The notes under the pieces are model-generated. The model saw only the letters and a program-made list of their open reading frames with translations. It ran no database searches and was not told the origin of the DNA. 64,000 bases of DNA, from NCBI RefSeq assembly GCF_034048115.1, contig NZ_CP139145.1, positions 2,542,001-2,606,000 on the forward strand, read 5' to 3'. Positions 26,362 to 36,420 of the stretch are shown here, one piece after another. Positions within the stretch are counted from its first letter, which is position 1; every line of letters starts with the position of its first letter. The position numbers and the translations under genes were made by a program. The stretch comes from Pseudarthrobacter sp. IC2-21. Its GTDB lineage: Bacteria > Actinomycetota > Actinomycetes > Actinomycetales > Micrococcaceae.

Positions 26362-28035
26362 GTGCCCAGCAGTACATCGCGGCGGACGGTCCTCAAGACC
26401 AGCGCCGTTTTTATGGCGTTAGGCCTGACGGCCTGTACCGGCACCCCCTCGCCGTCGCCGTCGTCCACGTCGCCTGATGCCTCCGCCCCGGCTGCGGAAC
26501 CCACCGAAACATTCACGTTCGGCACGGCGTCCCAGCCCTTGGGACTGGACCCGGCGCTCTCAAGCGATGTGGAAAGCTACCGGATCACCAGGCAGATCAT
26601 GGAGGGCCTGGTGGGAGTTGACCAGACCACCGGCAAGCCCACCCCGTTGCTGGCCACCGAATGGACCGACTCAAACGGAGGCCGCAGCTACACGTTCAAG
26701 CTCCGCACGGATGTTTTGTTCCAGGACGGCACCCCGTTCAATGCCGATGCTGTGTGCCAGAACTTCAACCGCTGGTTCGCCTTTTCCCCGGAACTGCGTG
26801 CCAAGGCGCCGGGCATTACTTTCAAGAGCGTCTTCAAGGCGCATTCGGACGAAGCAGCCCTCTCCATTTTCAAGAGCTGCACCGCCGAGGCCCCGGACAC
26901 CGTCCGGATCGACCTTACCCAGCCGTTCACGGCGTTCCTCCAAGCCCTGACGCTGCCGGCGTTCGCCATCGCCTCCCCCGCAGCCCTGGCCTTAGGCACA
27001 GCGGACGTGCTCAACCAGACCAGGCACAGCAACCCCGTTTCGGCCTTCGCCACCAATCCCGTAGGGACCGGGCCGTACAGCCTGGCAGCCTGGGACGACA
27101 CCAGCGTCCGCCTGGTCAGCCACAAGGGCTACTGGGGTGAACGCGGGCAGATCGCCACCATCAATTTTGTGACCTACGACCACCCGCAGACCCGGCTTCA
27201 GGCCCTGCTGGACGGCAAAATTGACGGGTACGACGCCGTCACGGTGGGGAACTTTGATCAGCTCGTCAAACGGGGCATGCAGATTGTCCAGCGCGACCCG
27301 TTCTCGGTGATGTACCTGGGCATGAACCAGGAAGTCCCGATCCTGCAAAACCTGAAGATCCGCCAGGCGGTTGAACTGGCGATCGACAAAGACACGCTGA
27401 TCCGCAAGTTCTTTATCGACAACACGGCCAAGGCCACCCAGTTTGTCCCGCCCAAGATCAGCGGCTTCAATAACGAAGCCCCGGAACTGGGCCACGACCC
27501 CGTCAAGGCAAAGGCCTACCTCGCCGAAGCCGGCTACGCCGGGGAAGAGCTCCGGTTCTACTACCCGCTGAACGCCACCCGTCCTTACCTTCCCACCCCG
27601 GAGAAGATCTACGCGGAACTCAGCAGGCAGCTGACCGCCGTCGGGTTTAACATCAAGCCGGTTCCGGTGGACTGGGCGGACGGATACCTCCAGAAGGTCC
27701 AGTCGCCGGGCGACCACGCGCTTCACCTGCTCGGCTGGAACGGCTCCTATTCGGACGCCGAAAACTTCGTAGGCCCGCTGTTCGGTGAGAAGAACGGTGA
27801 GTTCGGCTACCACGACCCGCAGGTCTTCTCCAAGATCAACCGGGCCCGAGGGCTGCCCGCCGGCAAGGAGCGGGACGAGCAATATCACACCATCAATGCC
27901 CAAATCGCGGCCACCGTCCCGGCCGTTCCCATCGCCTTCCCCATTTCCGCCCTGGCCCTCTCGGACCGCGTCAGCAGCTACCCGGCATCGCCCGTACTAA
28001 GTGAAGTTTTCACGAAGGTGCAGCTAAAGCCTTGA
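26362..28035 (+). CDS. ABC transporter substrate-binding protein, family 5 (peptide/nickel type)
   Basis: A 557-residue extracellular solute-binding lipoprotein. A twin-arginine-like start (SRRTVLKTS) leads to the lipobox GLTACTG. The SBP_bac_5 fold is shown by [20 protein letters not shown] (read in parts), [43 protein letters not shown] and the C-terminal [11 protein letters not shown]. It probably captures oligopeptides. The start is GTG at 26362 with AGAGGTGAT upstream. No permease or ATPase genes follow, so it must work with a transporter encoded elsewhere. Confidence 0.92.
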   Translation: MPSSTSRRTVLKTSAVFMALGLTACTGTPSPSPSSTSPDASAPAAEPTETFTFGTASQPLGLDPALSSDVESYRITRQIMEGLVGVDQTTGKPTPLLATEWTDSNGGRSYTFKLRTDVLFQDGTPFNADAVCQNFNRWFAFSPELRAKAPGITFKSVFKAHSDEAALSIFKSCTAEAPDTVRIDLTQPFTAFLQALTLPAFAIASPAALALGTADVLNQTRHSNPVSAFATNPVGTGPYSLAAWDDTSVRLVSHKGYWGERGQIATINFVTYDHPQTRLQALLDGKIDGYDAVTVGNFDQLVKRGMQIVQRDPFSVMYLGMNQEVPILQNLKIRQAVELAIDKDTLIRKFFIDNTAKATQFVPPKISGFNNEAPELGHDPVKAKAYLAEAGYAGEELRFYYPLNATRPYLPTPEKIYAELSRQLTAVGFNIKPVPVDWADGYLQKVQSPGDHALHLLGWNGSYSDAENFVGPLFGEKNGEFGYHDPQVFSKINRARGLPAGKERDEQYHTINAQIAATVPAVPIAFPISALALSDRVSSYPASPVLSEVFTKVQLKP

Positions 28036-28114
28036 CGGCCGGGCCCAATTTCAGTATGCGGGCCGGGCAGGGATATTCTGTGACAGCCAGAGCCGCTGCT
28101 ATCGGAGACTGATT

Positions 28115-29617
28115 GTGACCTTCATATCAAAGACCCAACATGCCGACGTCGTACTGATTGGCGGCGGCATCATGAGCGCCACCCTCGGGGCGTTCATCAA
28201 GCAGCTCGAGCCGAACTGGACCATCTCCCTGTTTGAGCGTCTGGACCAGCCGGGCTTGGAAAGCTCCGACCCCTGGAACAACGCCGGGACCGGCCACGCC
28301 GCACTGTGCGAGCTTAACTACTCCCCCGCGGCCAAGGACGGCTCGGTGAATCCCGCCAAGGCGCTGCTGATCAACGAACAGTTCCAGCTCTCCCGCCAGT
28401 TCTGGTCCCACTTGGTGCAGGAACGGCTGATCGGCTCTCCCAAGGGCTTCATCAACACGGTCCCGCACATGAGTTTTGTGATCGGCGAGAACAACACCAA
28501 GTTCCTCAAGACCCGGTACGAGGCGCTCAAGCCCCACACGCTGTTCCGGAGCATGGAGTATTCCGAGGACCACGCCCAGATCGCCAAATGGGCTCCGCTG
28601 ATCGTCAAGGGCCGCGACCCCAAGCAGCAGATCGCCGCCACCCGGGCCGCTGAGGGCACGGACGTGGACTTCGGCGCGCTGACCCGCGAGCTGACCACCT
28701 ACCTGGGCAACAACGGCGTCGAGGTCAACTACGGCCACGAGGTCACCGGCATTACCAAAGCGTCCGACGGCGGCTGGGACCTTGCGCTGAAATACCCCGC
28801 TTCCGGCGAGCATGGGAAGATCCATGCCAAGTTTGTGTTCGTCGGCGCGGGCGGCGGCGCACTGCACCTGCTGCAGGCCTCCGGAATTCCGGAGAGCAAG
28901 GGGTACGGCGGATTCCCCGTGTCCGGCCAGTTCTTCCGCTGCACCGACGAGAAGCTCGCCGCCCAGCACAGCGCCAAGGTTTACGGCCAGGCCTCCGTGG
29001 GCGCCCCGCCCATGTCCGTGCCGCACCTGGACACACGCTACGTCAACGGCAAGCGTTCACTCCTGTTCGGCCCGTACGCCGGCTTCTCCACGAACTTCCT
29101 GAAGAACGGCTCCTACCTGGACCTGCCGCTGTCCATCCGCCCCAGCAACATCATTCCGATGCTTGCCGTGGCCAAGGACAACATGGACCTCACGGCGTAC
29201 CTCATTAAAGAGGTGGCCAAGCGCCATGGCGACAAGGTGGAGGCGCTGCGCGAGTACTACCCCGAGGCCAAGGACGGCGACTGGGAACTGATCACCGCCG
29301 GCCAGCGTGTACAGATCATCAAGAAGGATCCGAAGAAGGGCGGCGTGCTGCAGTTCGGCACTGAAGTGATCGCCGGCCGCGATGGCTCGATCGGAGCGCT
29401 CCTGGGTGCGTCACCCGGAGCGTCCACTGCCGTGCCCATCATGATCGAACTGCTGCAGAAAGCCTTCCCGAAGAGCTTCAAGGGCTGGCAGGGCAAGCTG
29501 AAGGACATGATGCCCGGCTACGGCGTGCAGCTTGACGAGCACCCGGACCTGGCAGCCGAGCTCGAAGCGGCAACAGCGAAGGCTCTGCAGTTGGAAAGCG
29601 TTCCCGCGCACCCCTGA
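28115..29617 (+). CDS. mqo: Malate:quinone oxidoreductase
   Basis: A 500-residue FAD enzyme at the inner face of the membrane that oxidises malate to oxaloacetate and passes electrons to quinone. The FAD motif is [14 protein letters not shown] near residue 12. Family strings are [28 protein letters not shown], and the C-terminal [13 protein letters not shown]. Length is normal. The start is GTG at 28115 with GGAG seven bases upstream. It stands alone between the peptide-binding protein and the RND gene. Confidence 0.96.
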   Translation: MTFISKTQHADVVLIGGGIMSATLGAFIKQLEPNWTISLFERLDQPGLESSDPWNNAGTGHAALCELNYSPAAKDGSVNPAKALLINEQFQLSRQFWSHLVQERLIGSPKGFINTVPHMSFVIGENNTKFLKTRYEALKPHTLFRSMEYSEDHAQIAKWAPLIVKGRDPKQQIAATRAAEGTDVDFGALTRELTTYLGNNGVEVNYGHEVTGITKASDGGWDLALKYPASGEHGKIHAKFVFVGAGGGALHLLQASGIPESKGYGGFPVSGQFFRCTDEKLAAQHSAKVYGQASVGAPPMSVPHLDTRYVNGKRSLLFGPYAGFSTNFLKNGSYLDLPLSIRPSNIIPMLAVAKDNMDLTAYLIKEVAKRHGDKVEALREYYPEAKDGDWELITAGQRVQIIKKDPKKGGVLQFGTEVIAGRDGSIGALLGASPGASTAVPIMIELLQKAFPKSFKGWQGKLKDMMPGYGVQLDEHPDLAAELEAATAKALQLESVPAHP

Positions 29618-29682
29618 CGCATCGCCGGCCTGGCGGGCAGGTCCGGTCCCAGCAGTTCGTCAATCCCACAGGAGACCAAGCG

Positions 29683-32600
29683 ATGTTCCGGCTGGCACAA
29701 CTTTCCCTGGCAAACCGGGCACTGATCGCGCTGATCACCGTGTTCGCATCGGTGTTCGGCGTGATCACCATGTCATCGCTGAAACAGGAACTCATCCCTT
29801 CCATCGAGTTTCCGCAGATCACGGTTCTGACGCCCATGCCCGGCGCGTCCCCGGAAGTGGTAGACAAGCAGGTCAGCGCGCCGCTGGAGACCGCTTTGAA
29901 CGGTGTGGAGGGTCTGGAGTCAACCTCCTCCACCTCGCGCAACGGCTCATCCCAGATCACTTTGGTCTTCACGTACGGGACAAATCTTGACCGGGCCCGG
30001 AACCAGATCGACCGTGCCATTTCCAACGCCAAGCGTTCCCTGCCGGCGGATGTGCAGCCGCAGGCTTTCGCGGGCAGCATCAGCGACTTCCCCATCGTGT
30101 TCCTGGCCGTGTCCTCGGACAAGCCGCTGAGCGAGCTGAACTCCGATCTCCAGCGGCTCTCCGTTCCCCGGCTGCAGAAAATCGACGGCGTCCGGGGCGC
30201 CGACGTGACGGGCGGCGCCACCCAGCACATCGAGGTCCTGCCGCGGCCCGAGGCGATGGCGGCCAGCGGCGCCACCATGGAATCAATCCGAAACGCGCTG
30301 AGCAACAACGGATCGCTGATCCCGGCCGGCACCATCGAGGAACAGGGCAAAACCCTGTCCCTCCAGATCGGCAGCCCGGTGGACTCCCTGGACGCCATCA
30401 AGGCGCTGCCCCTCGGCGGTGCCAAAAACGGCGCCACCATCGGCACGGTCGCGGACGTCAGCCTCAAGGACAATGAGCGCACGTCCATTACCCGCACCAA
30501 CGGCCAGGAAACCCTCGCGGTTTCGGTCACCAAGAAGCCTGAAGGCGACACCGTGGGGATCTCCCACGCCGTGAACGATTCGCTGGCCGGGCTTGAGGCT
30601 GAACTGGGATCCAACGCCAAGTTCACCCCCGTCTTCGACCAGGCCCCGTTCATCGAAAAGTCCATCAAGGACCTCACCACCGAAGGCCTGCTCGGGCTGG
30701 GCTTCGCGGTGGCGGTCATCCTGGTGTTCCTGATGTCCACACGCTCCACCCTGGTGACAGCGGTATCCATTCCCCTGTCGCTTCTGGTGACCTTCATCGG
30801 CCTCTCGGCGACGGGCTATTCGCTGAATATTCTGACTTTGGGCGGCCTCACCATCGCGATCGGCCGTGTGGTGGATGACTCCATCGTGGTGATCGAGAAC
30901 ATCAAGCGCCACCTCAGCTACGGCGAGGAGAAAGTGGCCGCGATCCTCACCGCGATCCGCGAAGTGGCCGGCGCCATTACCGCCTCCACCCTGACCACCG
31001 TGGCCGTCTTCCTGCCGATCGCTTTTGTGGGCGAACTCGCCGGCGAACTGTTCCGGCCCTTCGCGCTGACAGTCACCATGGCGCTGCTGGCATCGCTGCT
31101 GGTCTCGCTGACGATCGTCCCGGTCCTGGCCTACTGGTTCCTGAAGAGCCCGGCTGTTGCCGCGCCCGGGTCCGCTGCCGCCCGTGAGGCTGCGGCCGCG
31201 GCCCGGGCCAAGGCACACGAGTCGGAAGAGAGGAGCCCGCTCCAGCGCGCATACCTGCCAATTCTGGGCAAGACCCAGAAACATCCCGTGTGGACTCTCG
31301 TGGCGGCCCTCCTGGTGCTCGGCGGGACGGGGGCGATGACCCCGCTCCTGGCCACCAACCTCCTCGGCGATTCCGGCCAGAACAGCATGACGGTCCGGCA
31401 GGTGATGCCGGCGGGAACAAGCCTGGCCGAAACCAGCTCCGCTGCGGTAAGGGTTGAGGAAGTCCTTCGCGGCATCGACGGCGTCAAGAACGTCCAGGTC
31501 ACATCCGGCAATGCCCAGGCAGGCTTCGCCGCGCTCACCTCCTCCGGCTCCTCCAACTCCACGTTCACCGTGGTGACCGACGAGAAAGTGAACCAGGCAA
31601 AGCTCCAGGCCACGGTACGCACCAAACTGGCCGACGTGGCCGGAGCCGGAAAAGTCACCGTCGGCTCCCAGCAAGGTGGCTTCGGCACATCCTCCACGGT
31701 GGACATCACCATCAAGGCCGCTACCTCCGCGGACCTCCGCACCGCCAGCGACGCCGTGGTGGAAGCCATGAACGGTGTCCCGGAGACCAGCGAAGTGAGC
31801 ACCAACCTGGCAGCCAGCCAGCCGGTGGTCCAGGTCAAGGTGGACCGCGCCAAAACGGTGGCCGCGGGCCTTAACGAGCAGCAGGTGGCCGGCGTCCTGG
31901 CCGCCACCATCAGCCCTGTCCCGGCCGGCACGGTACGGATCGACACCAACGACTTCCCCGTCCAGATCGGCAAGGGCACCCGGTTCACCAGCATCGACGC
32001 GGTGCGCAGCATCCCCCTGCCGGCGGCAGCCGGCCCCGTGACGCTGGGCAGCATCGCCAGCGTGGAGCAGGTGGACGTGCCCGTCTCCATCACCTCAAGC
32101 AACGGCCAGCGGACCGCGAAAGTCTCCGTCACGCCGTCGGGCTCCAACCTTGGCGCGGTGAACGCGGAGGTGCAGAAGCGCCTCGCGGCGGTCAGCCTGC
32201 CCGCCGGTGTGACGGCGGAGCTCGGCGGCGCCACCACGCAGCAGGCCGAATCGTTCCGGCAGCTGGGCCTGGCGCTGCTCGCGGCCATCGCCATCGTGTA
32301 CGTCATCATGGTGGCCACCTTCAAGTCCCTGGTCCAGCCGCTGATCCTGCTGGTCTCGGTTCCCTTTGCCGCCACCGGAGCCGTTGCGCTGCTGCTGGCC
32401 ACCGGTGTCCCGCTGGGCCTGCCCTCGCTGATCGGCATGCTGATGCTGGTGGGAATCGTCGTCACCAATGCGATCGTGCTCATCGACCTCATCAACCAGT
32501 ACCGGAAGCCACGGAACGGCCTGCCCGGAATGACGGTGGCGGACGCCATCACGCACGGCGCGCGGCAGCGCCTCCGCCCCATCCTGATGACCGCCCTCGC

Positions 32601-32904
32601 CACCGTGTTCGCGTTGACGCCGATGGCCCTGGGACTCACCGGGGGCGGCGGTTTCATCTCCCAGCCCCTGGCGGTGGTGGTCATTGGCGGACTGGTCTCC
32701 TCCACTGCACTGACCCTGGTCCTGGTGCCGGTTCTGTACCGTCTGGTGGAGGGCCGGCGGGAACGCAAATCGCTGCTGCGCGCCATGCAGGAGCGCCCTG
32801 AGTTTGCGGCGCCGGACGACGTCGATGCGGAATTCAGCGACTGGACCACCGGCATGACCCCCAAGGTCAGCGGCCGCCGCGCCGCCGCGGGGAACCCCGA
32901 ATAA
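29683..32904 (+). CDS. RND (HAE1/AcrB-like) efflux transporter
   Basis: A 1,073-residue transporter with the duplicated AcrB layout: a membrane segment at residues 13-32, a large external loop, a membrane block from about residue 345, a second segment near 525, a second loop, and a second membrane block from about 860 to 1,020. The proton-relay aspartates are visible in IAIGRVVDDSIVVIEN of the fourth membrane segment. It resembles SwrC-type Gram-positive RND proteins that export lipopeptides or fatty-acid-like compounds. No adaptor gene accompanies it. ATG at 29683 follows CAGGAG. The short external insert with many Ala/Glu residues (about 495-525) is cytoplasmic. Confidence 0.93.
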   Translation: MFRLAQLSLANRALIALITVFASVFGVITMSSLKQELIPSIEFPQITVLTPMPGASPEVVDKQVSAPLETALNGVEGLESTSSTSRNGSSQITLVFTYGTNLDRARNQIDRAISNAKRSLPADVQPQAFAGSISDFPIVFLAVSSDKPLSELNSDLQRLSVPRLQKIDGVRGADVTGGATQHIEVLPRPEAMAASGATMESIRNALSNNGSLIPAGTIEEQGKTLSLQIGSPVDSLDAIKALPLGGAKNGATIGTVADVSLKDNERTSITRTNGQETLAVSVTKKPEGDTVGISHAVNDSLAGLEAELGSNAKFTPVFDQAPFIEKSIKDLTTEGLLGLGFAVAVILVFLMSTRSTLVTAVSIPLSLLVTFIGLSATGYSLNILTLGGLTIAIGRVVDDSIVVIENIKRHLSYGEEKVAAILTAIREVAGAITASTLTTVAVFLPIAFVGELAGELFRPFALTVTMALLASLLVSLTIVPVLAYWFLKSPAVAAPGSAAAREAAAAARAKAHESEERSPLQRAYLPILGKTQKHPVWTLVAALLVLGGTGAMTPLLATNLLGDSGQNSMTVRQVMPAGTSLAETSSAAVRVEEVLRGIDGVKNVQVTSGNAQAGFAALTSSGSSNSTFTVVTDEKVNQAKLQATVRTKLADVAGAGKVTVGSQQGGFGTSSTVDITIKAATSADLRTASDAVVEAMNGVPETSEVSTNLAASQPVVQVKVDRAKTVAAGLNEQQVAGVLAATISPVPAGTVRIDTNDFPVQIGKGTRFTSIDAVRSIPLPAAAGPVTLGSIASVEQVDVPVSITSSNGQRTAKVSVTPSGSNLGAVNAEVQKRLAAVSLPAGVTAELGGATTQQAESFRQLGLALLAAIAIVYVIMVATFKSLVQPLILLVSVPFAATGAVALLLATGVPLGLPSLIGMLMLVGIVVTNAIVLIDLINQYRKPRNGLPGMTVADAITHGARQRLRPILMTALATVFALTPMALGLTGGGGFISQPLAVVVIGGLVSSTALTLVLVPVLYRLVEGRRERKSLLRAMQERPEFAAPDDVDAEFSDWTTGMTPKVSGRRAAAGNPE

Positions 32905-32932
32905 AAAGGGAATATTCCGTTCCGTGCTGCGT

Positions 32933-32976
32933 TATACCTGTCGATACATGCAAACGCATGAAAATCAGGGTATAGT
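32933..32976 (+). promoter_or_regulatory. Promoter/operator region of the LLM-marR operon
   Basis: A nested inverted repeat: inner CATGC-aaac-GCATG (32947-32960), and outer TATACCTG (32933-32940) against CAGGGTATA (32966-32974). A -10 hexamer TATAGT (32971-32976) overlaps the outer right arm, so a protein bound here would block polymerase. The MarR protein encoded two genes downstream is the natural candidate. Confidence 0.55.
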
Positions 32977-33016
32977 GGAAGCAACCCCAGAGAAGTCCAG
33001 GAACGGAAGGCCAATC

Positions 33017-34126
33017 ATGCAAATCGGCGTATTCAGCGTCAGTGACATCACCACTGACCCCACAACCGGCCGGACGCCCACGGAGAACGACCGCATCAAG
33101 GCGTCCGTGGCGATCGCCAAGAAGGTCGAAGAAATCGGCATGGATGTCTACGCCATCGGCGAGCACCACAACCGCCCGTTCTTCTCCTCCTCGCCCACCA
33201 CCACACTGGCGTACATCGCCGCGCAGACTGAGCGGATCACCCTTTCGACGGCCACCACGCTGATCACCACCAACGATCCGGTCAAGATCGCCGAAGACTT
33301 TGCCATGCTGCAGCACCTGGCCGACGGCCGCGTGGACCTGGTGCTGGGCCGCGGCAACACCGCCCCCGTCTACCCGTGGTTCGGCAAGAACATCCAGGAC
33401 GGCGTGGAACTGGCCATCGAGAACTACAGCCTGCTGCGCCGGCTCTGGGATGAGGACACCGTCAACTGGTCCGGTAAGTTCCGCACCCCGCTGCAGAACT
33501 TCACCTCCACCCCGCGTCCCCTCGACGGCGTCGCGCCTTTCGTCTGGCACGGCTCCATCCGCACGCCGCAGATCGCCGAAGTGGCCGCCTATTACGGCGA
33601 CGGCTTCTTCGCGAACAACATCTTCTGGCCCAAGGAGCACTACCAGCAGCTGATCGGCCTCTACCGTGAGCGCTACGAGCACTACGGCCACGGCAAGGCC
33701 GATCAGGCAATCGTGGGCCTCGGCGGCCAGTTCTTCATGCGCAAGAACTCCCAGGACGCCGTCAAGGAATTCCGCCCCTACTTCGACAACGCCCCCGTCT
33801 ACGGCCACGGCCCCTCGATGGAAGACTTCACCTCACAGACCCCCCTCACCGTGGGCAGCCCGCAGGAGGTCATCGAAAAGACCCTGTCGTTCCGCGAGTA
33901 CTTCGGCGACTACCAGCGCCAGCTCTTCCTGATCGACCACGCAGGCCTGCCGCTGAAGACCGTGCTGGAGCAGCTGGACCTGTTCGGCGAGGAAGTCCTG
34001 CCGGTGCTGCGCAGGGAATACGCCGAGAAGACGCCGGCCCACGTTCCGGAACCGCCCACCCACGCCGGCCGCGTTGCTGCACTCATGGCATCCCGGGCCA
34101 GCGAAACAGCACCCTCGGAGGCGTGA
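33017..34126 (+). CDS. LLM-class flavin-dependent oxidoreductase
   Basis: A 369-residue luciferase-like TIM-barrel protein that would use reduced FMN or F420. Family features are GVFSVSDITTD at the start, IGEHHNRPFFSSSPTT (the EHH motif of the luciferase-like group), TLSTATTLITTNDPVKIAED, LVLGRGNTAPVYPWFG and PFVWHGSIRTPQIAEVAAYYGDGF (read in parts). Its substrate is unknown; related proteins act as monooxygenases on small organics. ATG at 33017 has GGAAGG upstream; the earlier in-frame ATG at 32924 lies in the promoter region. The TGA overlaps the next gene's ATG. Confidence 0.92.
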   Translation: MQIGVFSVSDITTDPTTGRTPTENDRIKASVAIAKKVEEIGMDVYAIGEHHNRPFFSSSPTTTLAYIAAQTERITLSTATTLITTNDPVKIAEDFAMLQHLADGRVDLVLGRGNTAPVYPWFGKNIQDGVELAIENYSLLRRLWDEDTVNWSGKFRTPLQNFTSTPRPLDGVAPFVWHGSIRTPQIAEVAAYYGDGFFANNIFWPKEHYQQLIGLYRERYEHYGHGKADQAIVGLGGQFFMRKNSQDAVKEFRPYFDNAPVYGHGPSMEDFTSQTPLTVGSPQEVIEKTLSFREYFGDYQRQLFLIDHAGLPLKTVLEQLDLFGEEVLPVLRREYAEKTPAHVPEPPTHAGRVAALMASRASETAPSEA

Positions 34127-34596
34127 TGGCTGCCGAAGGGAAGGAAGCTCCGAGCCGCCTCGCCGCGGAAACCTGGGAGTCCCTGTTCCGGGCACAGGTT
34201 GCGGTGATGCGCCGGCTCCAGGCCGGAAAAGCGTTCCGCGATGTGGCCATCAACGAGTACGACGTCCTGTTCACGCTCTCCCGGTGCCCCTCCGGGTGGC
34301 TACGCCTCAATGAGCTTAACCACCATGTCCTGCTGAGCCAGTCAAGCCTCAGCAGGCTGGTGGAGCGGCTGGAAAAGCGCGGCCTTGTGGACCGGATGCC
34401 CGCACCCGACGACGGCCGGGGCGTGCTGCTCAAGCTCACGGAGGAGGGGGCGGCCCTGCAGAAGGAGATCGGCCGCGAACACGTGCGGGACATCTCCGAC
34501 CTGGTGGGACCCGCCCTGACGGCGGCGGAGCAGAAAGAGCTTCAGCGGCTGACGGACAAGCTCCGCCAATCCGTGGCAGCCAAACCCGTCAAGTGA
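34126..34596 (+). CDS. MarR-family regulator of the LLM operon
   Basis: A 156-residue winged-helix regulator: the helix-turn-helix is LRLNELNHHVLLSQSSLSRLVERLEKRGLV (core LSQSSLSRLVERLEKRG) and the wing is DRMPAPDDGRGVLLKLTEEG. ATG at 34126 shares one base with the stop of the LLM gene (TGATG) and has GGAGG just upstream, so the two are co-translated. It probably represses the operon through the nested inverted repeat at 32933-32974 and releases on binding a small aromatic or xenobiotic ligand; this last point is family-based inference. Confidence 0.9.
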   Translation: MAAEGKEAPSRLAAETWESLFRAQVAVMRRLQAGKAFRDVAINEYDVLFTLSRCPSGWLRLNELNHHVLLSQSSLSRLVERLEKRGLVDRMPAPDDGRGVLLKLTEEGAALQKEIGREHVRDISDLVGPALTAAEQKELQRLTDKLRQSVAAKPVK

Positions 34597-34619
34597 GCCG
34601 CCGCGGTTTGGGGAACGCG

Positions 34620-35426
34620 TTAGCCCAGGACCAGCAGCCTGGCCGGATCCTCAACGGGCAGTTGGCCGTTGACCACCGCGGTGACGCGGAGCTCGTTCAG
34701 GGTCAGCCGGCCGCCCACGGTGGACAGGAATGCCGTGTCCGAGGAGTCGCGGCCTGCCGTGATCCGCAGCATCGACTCCCGCGGGGCCAGCCCCGTGGGG
34801 TCGATGACATGCCAGGCGCCATTGATGTGGCCCTCTGCCACGGCATGAAAATCCATCGGCGCCAGGCCTGGCGCGTACACGGCCGCGAGCCGTGCCGGGA
34901 TGTCCTTCGAACGGAGCAGCGCGATCGCCAGGTGCGCGAAGTCGCGGCACACCCCCCGGCGGTGCAGGAGCGTTTCCACGGCGCCGTCGGTCCCCCGGGA
35001 CGAACCACTGATGTACCTCAATTCTCCGTAGACCCAGTTCCGGACGGACTGAAGCAGTTCCTCCCCGTGCAGGCCGCCGAATTCCGCGTAGGCGGTGGGC
35101 AGGAGCCGGTCGGACTCCGCATAGCGGCTCGGCCGGACATACCGGATGAGCTCCGCCAGGGTTGACTCTTCCGGCTCCGCCCTGCCCGCCACCGTCGCCG
35201 AGTAGTCAACCGTCACTTCGGCCGGGTCGGCAAACTCCATGTAGTGCAGGCGTCCGCCGTGATAGTCGGCCAGTTCGTGGAACGGGACCGCAGACCCGCC
35301 GGCCGTGACCGTGAGCGATTCGTCAAACGAGGTGTAGCCGGGGTTCCTGGCTACGGCAATGGCCAGAGCCACCTTGGTGTCAGCCACGGTCTTAAAAACC
35401 ATGCGTGCGGCAACGGTGCGTTCCAT
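34620..35426 (-). CDS. Transglutaminase-like cysteine protease-fold protein
   Basis: A 268-residue protein with a transglutaminase-like core. The catalytic cysteine is in RRGVCRDFAHLAIALLRS, the histidine in MDFHAVAEGHINGAWHVIDPTG, and the aspartate in the DPTG of the same segment. An N-terminal beta-rich region (residues 1-100) precedes it. Proteins of this type are predicted amidases or peptidases and are often cytosolic in actinobacteria; no signal peptide is seen. ATG at 35426 begins MERTVAARMVFKT; a second ATG at residue 9 is possible. It converges on the MarR gene with 23 bases between stops. Confidence 0.88.
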   Translation of the reverse strand: MERTVAARMVFKTVADTKVALAIAVARNPGYTSFDESLTVTAGGSAVPFHELADYHGGRLHYMEFADPAEVTVDYSATVAGRAEPEESTLAELIRYVRPSRYAESDRLLPTAYAEFGGLHGEELLQSVRNWVYGELRYISGSSRGTDGAVETLLHRRGVCRDFAHLAIALLRSKDIPARLAAVYAPGLAPMDFHAVAEGHINGAWHVIDPTGLAPRESMLRITAGRDSSDTAFLSTVGGRLTLNELRVTAVVNGQLPVEDPARLLVLG

Positions 35427-35496
35427 GTATCTCCGGGGTATGAGGTAGGTGCAGAACAGCCGCTCCGGCCCGGCGGTGATGGCGCCGGCGGCGGGG

Positions 35497-36324
35497 CTAG
35501 TTTTTGATCTCCAGAGACATTAGCATCCGCTGCACGTTCGCGAAGTCCGTCCCCTCGTTGACGTACTTGGCGGCCTGGTCAAGGGTGTCAAAGGCCTTGG
35601 CGGGAGCCACCTTTTCATCGGGGGCAAAGGGTTTCAGGGCTATCACGTCACCGAACGAATAGTCCCCTTTGCCCGCCGTGCCGCGGACCACGTTGCGCAG
35701 TTCGCAGGCCTGACCGTCCGCCCCGCCCACGATGTTGGTGATGCCGTACGAGCCGAAGTACCGGTAGCCCTGGATCACGCGGTACACGGCGTGCGGCGCG
35801 ATGGTGCCTTCGCCGGTAAGGCCGGGCAGGGCCACCGGCACGCTGCTGATGACCACATAGGGTTTCTTCCCGCTGTCCGGGCACAAAACCTCCGACGGCG
35901 GCAGTCCGGTCCGCAGGGCCGCCATGAAGGTGCCGTCCTGTTTTTTCACCTCGATTTTCAGCGCGCCGGGAAGGGTCCCGTCCTCGGGGGTGACGGACTG
36001 GGCGATCCATTCTTCGGGCAGGTCAAAACTGACGGTCCGGCCGGGGTCGGTAAAGGTCTTCCACGCGCTTGCCGTGGCGGCCGGGCCAGGCGTCGCGGTG
36101 GGCGAACCGCTCCCGGCGACCGGCCTCGACGCCGATGGAGTGCCCTGCGTTCCCGTACTGCCCTGAGTGCCCGGGTTGCCCGGGGCGGCCCCGGAGGACG
36201 TGCCCGGCTGCGCCGTCCACGCCGGGCTGCTGCCGCCGCCGGGGGCACTGCATCCGGCAGCCAGGGTCCCGGCCATCAGTAACGCCGCCGCCCGAAATCC
36301 CCAGAATGTCGCCCTGCTCCTCAT
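35497..36324 (-). CDS. Hypothetical lipoprotein
   Basis: A 275-residue secreted lipoprotein with an N-terminal signal ending in TLAAGCSAPG. A Gly/Ser/Thr/Pro linker of about 60 residues follows, then a domain starting WKTFTDPGRTVSFDLPEEW that resembles the short beta-sheet modules of secreted proteins of unknown function. Cysteines in EVLCPDSG and QACELRNV could form a disulfide. No catalytic motif is seen. ATG at 36324 starts the signal peptide. It lies 70 bases upstream of the transglutaminase-like gene on the same strand, so the two may be co-transcribed. Confidence 0.8.
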   Translation of the reverse strand: MRSRATFWGFRAAALLMAGTLAAGCSAPGGGSSPAWTAQPGTSSGAAPGNPGTQGSTGTQGTPSASRPVAGSGSPTATPGPAATASAWKTFTDPGRTVSFDLPEEWIAQSVTPEDGTLPGALKIEVKKQDGTFMAALRTGLPPSEVLCPDSGKKPYVVISSVPVALPGLTGEGTIAPHAVYRVIQGYRYFGSYGITNIVGGADGQACELRNVVRGTAGKGDYSFGDVIALKPFAPDEKVAPAKAFDTLDQAAKYVNEGTDFANVQRMLMSLEIKN

Positions 36325-36420
36325 CCCGCCAGCCTATCGGCAGGTAAAAGCGGACCGGAGAACAGGAGCCTCGTGTCGCCGTCGGCCCCTCCCCCCAGCC
36401 AAAGGGCTAGGGTGGGGAGC

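Noticed and set aside
31131..33014. A 627-codon minus-strand frame opposite the RND gene
   Set aside because: Composition is Ser/Thr/Arg-rich with no domain, and the RND frame on the other strand is complete.
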